From: an uncultured Lachnospiraceae bacterium | Lineage (GTDB): Bacteria; Bacillota; Clostridia; Lachnospirales; Lachnospiraceae | Assembly: GCA_937915975.1 (NCBI GenBank) | Contig: CALGGL010000330.1 | Span: 1 to 6,885, forward strand | Direction of reading: 5' to 3' | Length of the DNA stretch: 6,885 nucleotides | Shown: piece by piece, positions 1 through 5,200 of the stretch | Numbering within the stretch: the first letter of the stretch is position 1 | Layout: each line of letters opens with the position of its first letter | Program-made: the position numbers and the translations under genes | Notes under the pieces: model-generated | What the model saw: the letters and a program-made list of their open reading frames with translations, nothing else | The model's database searches: none | What the model was told of the DNA's origin: nothing

Positions 1-16
1 GTATATCGTTTTAAGG

Positions 17-52
17 TTAAGGGAAACTCTGAAATTGATTATTACTATCCAT
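17..52 (-). pseudogene. Start of a possible gene-1 relative, stopped after 11 codons
   Basis: Downstream of the Q/N-rich membrane protein gene, the minus strand carries GGAG (62-65), nine bases of spacing, and an ATG at 50-52 that reads MDSNNQFQSFP and then TAA (17-19). The neighbouring gene begins MDNNNQYQ with the same nine-base spacing, so six of the first eight residues match and two are conservative; about 21 of the first 27 bases are identical. I infer a further operon gene, perhaps a tandem relative with the same kind of N-terminus, of which only the beginning lies in the window. The early stop could be a real frameshift or nonsense mutation, an error near the contig end, or a genuine tiny peptide. 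The other two frames stay open from codon 9 to the edge, so a single indel would restore a longer gene. The match is short and chance or convergence on an N/Q-rich start cannot be excluded. Confidence 0.4.
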
Positions 53-98
53 TTTGAATTTCTCCCGCTTAGATGTTACCTTTTAACCTTTGCAAACC

Positions 99-1175
99 TT
101 AGTTGCCGCCTGAGCTTTCATATGCATCATTCATCATTTTAAATTCATCATATGTCACAAGTTCCATCGTAAGACAGTAGTCACCCTGCTTCATAGTAAG
201 GGTGTTTCCTTCAGAGGTTAAATCATACACATCATCCTCATAATCATCAGTAGTCAATGTAGCTTCATCAAACACAAAGCTTCCGCCATATGACATCCTG
301 ATTACAAAATATCCTGTATTAGCATTATCATCAAATACAGCAAAAGAATAATCTCCGACATTATAATAGTTCTCAAGCATACTTGCATAATCCTGTCCGG
401 TTCCGTCATCAATATCTGTAATCCTGTAGTAACGCATATTGGCCGGAGCTTCCTCTGTAGTTGCTTCAGTTGTAGCCTCTGTTGTCGCTTCAGTTGTTGC
501 TTCAGTTGTAGCCTCTGTTGTTGCTTCAGTTGTCATTTCCGTTGTTGTATCAGTTGATAATATATCTTCTGTAGATACAGCCTCGGTTGTGGTTTTTTTA
601 TCCTTGCTATCGTCCTTATCGTCTTTCTTGTTTTTTACAACCAAAACTATAATAATCGCTGCTACTATAACAACAACCGCAGCTATTATACCGATAATAA
701 GTCCGGTTTTCTTCTTTCCACCGTTACCGTTATTTCCATCATAGCCATTATTTCCATCGTAGCCGTTATTAAAATTGCCCATATTATTAGGTGCTGAACC
801 CATATATCCGGCATTCTGATAATTCATATCCGGTTGCTGGTTATATTGAGGTTGATTATATTGGCCCTGTCCAAATGCCTGCTGATTGTCATACTGTCCG
901 CCATATGCAGCCTGCTGATTAAAAATCTGACCTGTATTTGCAGCCTGCTGATTGAAATTCTGGCCTGCATTTGCAGCCTGCTGGGCTTGCTGCTTTTCAT
1001 ACTCCTGCTTATAATACTGTTGCTGCATCTCATACTGCTGCTGATAGTATTGCTGCTGTGCGGCATTTTGAGCCGTATCATACTGCTGCTGACTATATTG
1101 CTGTCCGTTTGCAGGATACCCCTGTCCCTCGCTGTTATATCCCTGATTGTTTTGATATTGATTATTGTTATCCAT
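99..1175 (-). CDS. Q/N-rich single-pass membrane protein with TTEA-repeat stalk
   Basis: A 358-residue protein in four parts. Residues 1-153 are low complexity, dominated by Gln, Asn, Tyr and Gly. They include four 11-residue tandem units at 67-110 (pattern AANxGQxFNQQ, last copy diverged) and three 6-residue NNGYDG-type units at 136-153. KKK (154-156) precedes a hydrophobic helix at about 157-180, followed by a Lys/Asp-rich strip. Residues 211-242 are eight TTE-x tetrapeptides, a probable extended stalk. Residues 247-350 form a Tyr- and acid-rich domain I do not recognise. There is no cleavable signal peptide or lipobox, so the N-terminus is probably cytoplasmic and the C-terminal domain outside. 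Many Lachnospiraceae proteins share this plan, often with a zinc ribbon at the N-terminus; that ribbon is absent here. The start is set by AAGGAG at 1185-1190, nine bases upstream. It lies 24 bases after the DUF6273 lipoprotein gene, so is probably co-transcribed. Function unknown. Confidence 0.85.
   Translation of the reverse strand: MDNNNQYQNNQGYNSEGQGYPANGQQYSQQQYDTAQNAAQQQYYQQQYEMQQQYYKQEYEKQQAQQAANAGQNFNQQAANTGQIFNQQAAYGGQYDNQQAFGQGQYNQPQYNQQPDMNYQNAGYMGSAPNNMGNFNNGYDGNNGYDGNNGNGGKKKTGLIIGIIAAVVVIVAAIIIVLVVKNKKDDKDDSKDKKTTTEAVSTEDILSTDTTTEMTTEATTEATTEATTEATTEATTEATTEEAPANMRYYRITDIDDGTGQDYASMLENYYNVGDYSFAVFDDNANTGYFVIRMSYGGSFVFDEATLTTDDYEDDVYDLTSEGNTLTMKQGDYCLTMELVTYDEFKMMNDAYESSGGN
450..545 (-). 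repeat. 12-bp tandem repeat encoding (TTEA)n
   Basis: Eight consecutive 12-base units encode TTEM, six TTEA and TTEE. The units differ mainly at third codon positions, so the peptide is conserved more strictly than the DNA. Such repeats can change copy number by slippage without shifting the frame, altering the length of the stalk between the membrane helix and the outer domain. Confidence 0.9.
846..977 (-). repeat. 33-bp tandem repeat, four units, in the Q/N-rich domain
   Basis: Four successive 33-base units encode the 11-residue pattern AANAGQNFNQQ, AANTGQIFNQQ, AAYGGQYDNQQ and AFGQGQYNQPQ (residues 67-110). The first two copies are nearly the same and the later two have drifted, which suggests growth by tandem duplication within the gene. 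Confidence 0.85.
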
Positions 1176-1199
1176 TTTTTCTTTCTCCTTTACCTTATA

Positions 1200-2954
1200 T
1201 TACGGTATGCTAATCCACATTGCAGGTCTCACAGTATTACCTAAGTCCGGTTGGCTTCCGTTAAAGTTTCCGTAAACATCTATAATTGATACAAATTGCT
1301 CATTGTTTGCAAATCCGCTCGGTGAACGAAGCCACCACTGTGAGGTTCCGGTTGCACCGTCTCCCTTTTCGCTAACCGCAAAGTAACAGCCGCTTCCCTT
1401 TGCATGTCTTGTAGCATATACAAGTCTGTCGCTGTATCCGTAATCGGTAAACTGTCCTTCCATAAATCCGTCTCTATCGGCAAAGTAGGTATTTACCTCG
1501 TCTATGTCAAGGCAAAAGAGCTTATCAACCGTATCATTTCCGGCAACCGCCGTAGCCTCCATCCAGCTGTAGCGGCTTGACCAAAAGCTGTTATACTCCG
1601 GATTGGAAACAGTGGTATCAAGTATAAGCGCCTTTTCGGCATCGGTGAACATCTTATCATAATAATCCTCACCGTTAAGCTGCTCTCTTATGGTAGCATC
1701 CTCCCACTGAATCTTACTCCATTCTCCCTCATCATCCTTTTTACTTTCATTTATCTCAAGGTACTTGCAATGCTCGATTCCGTACTCGGTTATCACAAGC
1801 ATTTTTCCGTCCTCTACAGCAAGAACTCTCCATGTAAGAGGCTCCGGTCCGTTAAAATAAAAATCGTCCTGTTCAAATGCTCCGAGAGTAATTATATCTC
1901 CCACCTGTGCATTTCTTATAGTATCGGCATAGCTTGAGTCAAGCGGTGCTGACATATCAAGACTAAGTATTCCACCGTCAGCCGTATCCGAAAATTCATT
2001 TTCACAGGCTGCTGCCTTGGCTCTGTCAACTCTTATAACAGGTCTTGAACCCATATAGCTTGCCGTAACCTCTACACAAGGCATTTCAGTACCCTCATCC
2101 AACGAACCTAACGCATAGCAATAATAGGTATTATGAACTCCCGGTGTACGGGTCCAGAATCCGGCTATATCTTCACCGCTTAGGGTATAATCCGTCGTCC
2201 ACAGGAATCTGTTTTTAGCAAACTTTGTTGGCATGGAAAATCTGTCATTCATTTCAGGCATATACTGTCTTACCTCGCCTACATCAAGGTAGTACACCTT
2301 ATCTACCGTATCTTCACCGTCATAGCAGTCAACCACTTCACCCTCATACCATTTTGCAAGATTCTCATCGTATTCCTCATGTATATAATCCGAATATGCT
2401 TTATTGGATAATGTAGTTTCAAGAATTGCATCCTGCTGTGCCTTGGAAAAAGCATAATTGTAAAATGGTCCGTTGAGCATAGCCCTTGCATCACACATAT
2501 CCCATGTGCACATTTCCCAGTCATAATTAAATAAAGGTGAATCAATTACATACTCTGTTATAAGCACCAGAGTACCGTCTGCCTCCTCATCAAGCACAAG
2601 CCAGGACAAAGGCTCCGCTCCGTTTTCAAAATCATCATCCTGCTCAAAATATCCAAAACGAACATAGTCACCTACCGTTGCATCTGCTATGGAAACTATG
2701 TCATTTTCAGTGTAAACCTCCTTGGAAGCAAGCAATGAAATCTCCTCCTGCTGTTCCTCTGTAGATGCATCACCGCCTGTAGCTACATCTTCTGCATCCG
2801 TAGGTGTATCGCCATCATTATTTCTTTGATCCTCCCATTTAGCTCTTACGCCCTCATTATCCACATCTGATTTTTTACCACAGCCCGATAACAAGGCAGC
2901 GCTTAACATAACCATCATGCCCATAGATATGATTTTATTTCTTGTTTTTTTCAT
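1200..2954 (-). CDS. Lipoprotein with two DUF6273 domains
   Basis: A 584-residue lipoprotein. The start chosen (2952-2954) gives a classic signal peptide, MKKTRNK then a hydrophobic run ending in LLSGC, with Cys25 the lipidated residue; AAAGGAA lies eight bases upstream. An acidic Asp/Glu/Thr linker (about 28-75) follows. Copy one of the domain spans about 94-310: GDYVRFGYFEQDD, EPLSWLVL, LITEY, a WDM-LNGPFY region, and a late FWTRTP plus SRPVIRV. Copy two spans about 351-584: GDIITLGAFEQDD, EPLTWRVL, VITEY, LNGEDYYDKMF, DKLFCLDIDEV, WWLRSP (540-545) and NTVRPAMW at the end. These are the signature motifs of DUF6273, common in secreted Firmicutes proteins and of no established function. Copy one has lost the usual WWLRSP form. 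The gene follows a second lipoprotein gene by 56 bases and precedes the Q/N-rich membrane protein gene by 24, so all three are probably one transcript acting on the outer cell surface. Confidence 0.85.
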   Translation of the reverse strand: MKKTRNKIISMGMMVMLSAALLSGCGKKSDVDNEGVRAKWEDQRNNDGDTPTDAEDVATGGDASTEEQQEEISLLASKEVYTENDIVSIADATVGDYVRFGYFEQDDDFENGAEPLSWLVLDEEADGTLVLITEYVIDSPLFNYDWEMCTWDMCDARAMLNGPFYNYAFSKAQQDAILETTLSNKAYSDYIHEEYDENLAKWYEGEVVDCYDGEDTVDKVYYLDVGEVRQYMPEMNDRFSMPTKFAKNRFLWTTDYTLSGEDIAGFWTRTPGVHNTYYCYALGSLDEGTEMPCVEVTASYMGSRPVIRVDRAKAAACENEFSDTADGGILSLDMSAPLDSSYADTIRNAQVGDIITLGAFEQDDFYFNGPEPLTWRVLAVEDGKMLVITEYGIEHCKYLEINESKKDDEGEWSKIQWEDATIREQLNGEDYYDKMFTDAEKALILDTTVSNPEYNSFWSSRYSWMEATAVAGNDTVDKLFCLDIDEVNTYFADRDGFMEGQFTDYGYSDRLVYATRHAKGSGCYFAVSEKGDGATGTSQWWLRSPSGFANNEQFVSIIDVYGNFNGSQPDLGNTVRPAMWISIP

Positions 2955-2970
2955 AAGCAGTATTCCTTTC
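2950..2970 (-). promoter_or_regulatory. Ribosome binding site and start shared with the upstream lipoprotein gene
   Basis: On the minus strand GAAAGGAATACTGCTT leads into ATGAA. It fixes the start of the DUF6273 lipoprotein at 2954 rather than at the in-frame ATG at 3035. The same string, minus one A, precedes the lipoprotein gene at 4264. Confidence 0.75.
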
Positions 2971-2974
2971 ATGA

Positions 2975-3010
2975 ATTTTTTGTGACAAGGTGCCTGTTCC
3001 CGTGACACAT
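2975..3010. repeat. Imperfect palindrome, REP-like, in the operon gap
   Basis: The arms TGTGACAAGG (2981-2990) and CCGTGACACA (3000-3009) form an inverted repeat with eight of ten positions paired around a nine-base loop, TGCCTGTTC. Six T residues flank it on the left of the plus strand. It fills nearly the whole gap between the two lipoprotein genes. From memory, similar short GTCAC / GGCACCTTG elements recur between genes of Firmicutes, sometimes linked to REP-associated tyrosine transposases; I could not check this. On the transcribed strand the hairpin is followed by A residues rather than U, so it is not a standard terminator of this operon, though it could stabilise or process the mRNA. 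Confidence 0.5.
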
Positions 3011-4264
3011 TTATAGTGTTGGAAGCTCCTGCCATCCTGTCGGCTCACTTCCCGGCTGTCCATAATAATACTCATCCCCATTTTGATACATTGTTCCCTC
3101 ATCATGCGGAGTTTTTATTACCTCACCGTCAAGTGTCTGGTATGAATCTCTCTCTGTTATAACATCACACCAGCTTTCAGTAAATCTGTCAGCAGCGGTT
3201 GCACCGCTGTAATCATTAAGCATATCATTAAATTCTTTGTTTGAGGTATTCTGTGCATCCAGCCTTATCGCCCAGAGCTGATCCGAATACGCTTTAATAA
3301 GGTATACAAATCTTGGCATTACTGCAAGATTTTCGTATATCATTTGGTAATAATCATAATATTCATTAAAGGCTTCCTGACTGGTTGCCGCATACATTAT
3401 GATAAAATCATTGTCCCAGGAATCAAAGGTAAGCTGATAAACCTGTGCATCATAAAAAATCTCACAGGCATAATTAACCGCCATTGATTCTGTGTAATAA
3501 GTAATTCCATCATAATTAAGCATATCCTGCCTGTAACCCACAGTAGCCTCGGCACCGGCAAGTGTCCAGTCATTTCCCATGGTATTGCCCGGAACCGAAT
3601 TAACCATCTGAAGCTGTTGCTCTGTGGATGTAATCATTGTATCAAGATTACCATTTACATAATCGACAAGCTCCTGCGGCTGCTCCATCTGATAAAGCAA
3701 GGTATGGTCTGTTGAAAAATTATTATCCATAAAAAAGGAAATGTATTCGTCAGCCGTCATATATGGCTGTTTTTTAACTCTCTTTACAGTATCTACAACA
3801 GGCTCATCCACCTGACCCATGGAATCCCATGAAAATTCATAATGTGCCGAAGACTGATAAATAACTGTTGCCTGTCCGTCCGGACTCTGAAATACCACTG
3901 TTGCCTGCCCCGGATAAGACATATCTGCCGTATTCCAATTTACTGCCGTTTCCATAGTCCATCCGTAAGGCACGAAGCCTTCCACTACTTCAACACCGCT
4001 TGATTGGTCATATCCGGTCTGAAAGGACCCAAATATACCATTATATGCCGATGTATCAAGCCCTGATACAGGCTGTGCCGTACCCGGTGTTTCCCCTTGT
4101 CCCGGGTTAATTGGATTTCCCTCTGTTATAGGGATTAATTGTCCGGTTGTTTCCTCGTATATATCCTCTGTTGTATCACTCGTACTACTCTCGCTGCAGC
4201 CTGTAAGAATCGAAAGAGACAAAGTTCCTGCGAGTAATGCTGCAATCATCTTTTTTTTCTTCAT
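3011..4264 (-). CDS. Lipoprotein of unknown function
   Basis: A 417-residue lipoprotein. MKKKK, a hydrophobic stretch and LTGC give a clear lipobox with Cys23 as the lipid attachment site. Residues 24-68 are a Ser/Thr/Glu/Pro/Gly linker. A domain at about 92-315 starts with FVPYGW, a W at 110, and the strand pair ATVVFQSPDG-QATVIYQS; it is rich in Tyr and aromatic residues and continues through a long YNEYYDYY-like helical stretch. A short C-terminal motif (about 365-417) runs SWCDVITERDSYQTLDG, then NGDEYYYG and a final GWQEL; this looks like a small tail domain seen on Lachnospiraceae secreted proteins, but I cannot name it. The start is fixed by AAAGGA eight bases upstream. It begins 25 bases after the stop of the preceding gene and ends 56 bases before the DUF6273 lipoprotein gene, so it belongs to the same operon. 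No catalytic motif is visible. Confidence 0.8.
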   Translation of the reverse strand: MKKKKMIAALLAGTLSLSILTGCSESSTSDTTEDIYEETTGQLIPITEGNPINPGQGETPGTAQPVSGLDTSAYNGIFGSFQTGYDQSSGVEVVEGFVPYGWTMETAVNWNTADMSYPGQATVVFQSPDGQATVIYQSSAHYEFSWDSMGQVDEPVVDTVKRVKKQPYMTADEYISFFMDNNFSTDHTLLYQMEQPQELVDYVNGNLDTMITSTEQQLQMVNSVPGNTMGNDWTLAGAEATVGYRQDMLNYDGITYYTESMAVNYACEIFYDAQVYQLTFDSWDNDFIIMYAATSQEAFNEYYDYYQMIYENLAVMPRFVYLIKAYSDQLWAIRLDAQNTSNKEFNDMLNDYSGATAADRFTESWCDVITERDSYQTLDGEVIKTPHDEGTMYQNGDEYYYGQPGSEPTGWQELPTL

Positions 4265-4279
4265 AAGCAGATTCCTTTC
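4260..4279 (-). promoter_or_regulatory. Ribosome binding site and start of the first complete lipoprotein gene
   Basis: GAAAGGAATCTGCTTATGAA on the minus strand sets the start at 4264. It is nearly identical to the initiation region at 2950-2970, differing by one missing A, although the two mature proteins are unrelated. Confidence 0.75.
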
Positions 4280-4289
4280 TAAATTATAT

Positions 4290-5200
4290 TTAGTAAATAT
4301 GAGTACTTGTTTTTATTGCAGGAGCGATACACTTAAACATCGTACCCTGTACAACAGGATCATAATTCATAGAATCTGTCTTTAACTGCCATTGATCCAC
4401 ATACTGCTCCGTCAGTTCATACTGTATACCGATTTCTACATCTTCTCCATCGTAGACATAATTTCCTTCCGGCAAATCCATCCAACCCTGAAAATAGTGC
4501 ACCGAATGCGGATACAAATCAAAGCCTAAGGAATTTCCAAATGCTGCATTTCCATTAACCTCGACCTCATCACCCCAGCAATCAAAATCATAACCAAGGT
4601 CTGAATCATTAACTACAAAACCTTTTAGACAGATTGTATCATTTTCCTCTTCCTCAGTATTGACTCTTGTTATATAAAACTTCACACCATTGTAATCAAT
4701 CATAGGAGCAAATCCCGACAAATCAGGGACATCACTTACAACGTTTTCCTGCCCATTAGGATAAAATGCCACCTCTTCTCCGATAAGATAAAGATAGTCC
4801 TCATCCTCCGCTTCAGCGATGAACTCCAAACTTGATGGTTCATCCGAAAAACCTGTATAATCATAATCCCAATTGTGATCATCCAGCCAGACTATAGAAA
4901 TCTCTCTGGTCTGTCCCTTTGCTACACGCGACTGTGGTGTAAGTGCTTTTCTTCCTATCTCGACACCGTTATATCTTACAAATAAGAAATTCACCCAGAT
5001 ACCGCCCTTTGCCCTGTTGTTGGTAACCTTCAAATCCCATCTGTAGCGCATATCTTCAAAATCGCCTTCAGGCTGAGGATGATGGATATTAACTATCTCA
5101 ATTGTCATAACCTCATTATCAACTATTATAGGCTTCTCCGGCACATAATTAGTTCCGATAGCTGGATCATGATTTACATCATCAATATCAGCTAAAACCC
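4290..5200 (-). other. Bacterial half: C-terminal part of a secreted protein, two beta-rich domains
   Basis: Codons about 521-823 encode two domains with a shared plan. The first (about 545-665) runs IVDNEVMTIEIVNI, YRWDLKVTNN, VRYNGVEIG, QSRVAKGQ and SSLEF. The second (about 683-800) runs IDYNGVKFYITRVN, CLKGFVVNDSD, VEVNGNAAFG, YPHSVHYFQGW and VEIGIQYEL. Each reads as an Ig-like beta sandwich, with a first strand, an internal 'V.N' strand and an 'NG' turn in equivalent places, so internal duplication is likely. Proteins of this style in Lachnospiraceae usually carry a lipoprotein signal or a membrane helix at the N-terminus; that part is not in the window because the ciliate sequence takes its place. 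It is the first visible member of the bacterial operon. Function unknown; a binding or envelope role is a guess. Confidence 0.6.

Noticed and set aside
1..98. Inverted repeats AAGGTTAA (13-20) / TTAACCTT (83-90) and GAAATT (31-36) / AATTTC (57-62) as a terminator
   Set aside because: Arms are short, the first has a 62-base loop, and there is no U-run on the transcribed strand; the interval instead holds a ribosome binding site and start codon.
439..744. Plus-strand open frame rich in SVVA repeats
   Set aside because: It is the reverse of the TTEA repeat and membrane helix of the minus-strand gene; its composition is a by-product of that repeat and it has no binding site.
834..1244. Other plus- and minus-strand open frames across the Q/N-rich region
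   Set aside because: CAG/CTG-rich repeat DNA has few stops in any frame; these overlap a well-supported gene and show no family motifs.
2955..3035. Upstream in-frame ATG at 3035 that would lengthen the DUF6273 lipoprotein by 27 residues
   Set aside because: It overlaps the previous gene, runs through the palindromic element, lacks a ribosome binding site and would bury the signal peptide; the start at 2954 has both a binding site and a lipobox in place.
5105..5125. IIVDNEVM (codons 545-552) as the missing VDGE strand of the kinase
   Set aside because: It resembles FAVDGELM of SPHK1, but lies about 25 residues after RLIPK, uses bacterial-style codons nearby, and continues directly into the bacterial beta domain. 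I treat the likeness as chance, without being able to exclude it.
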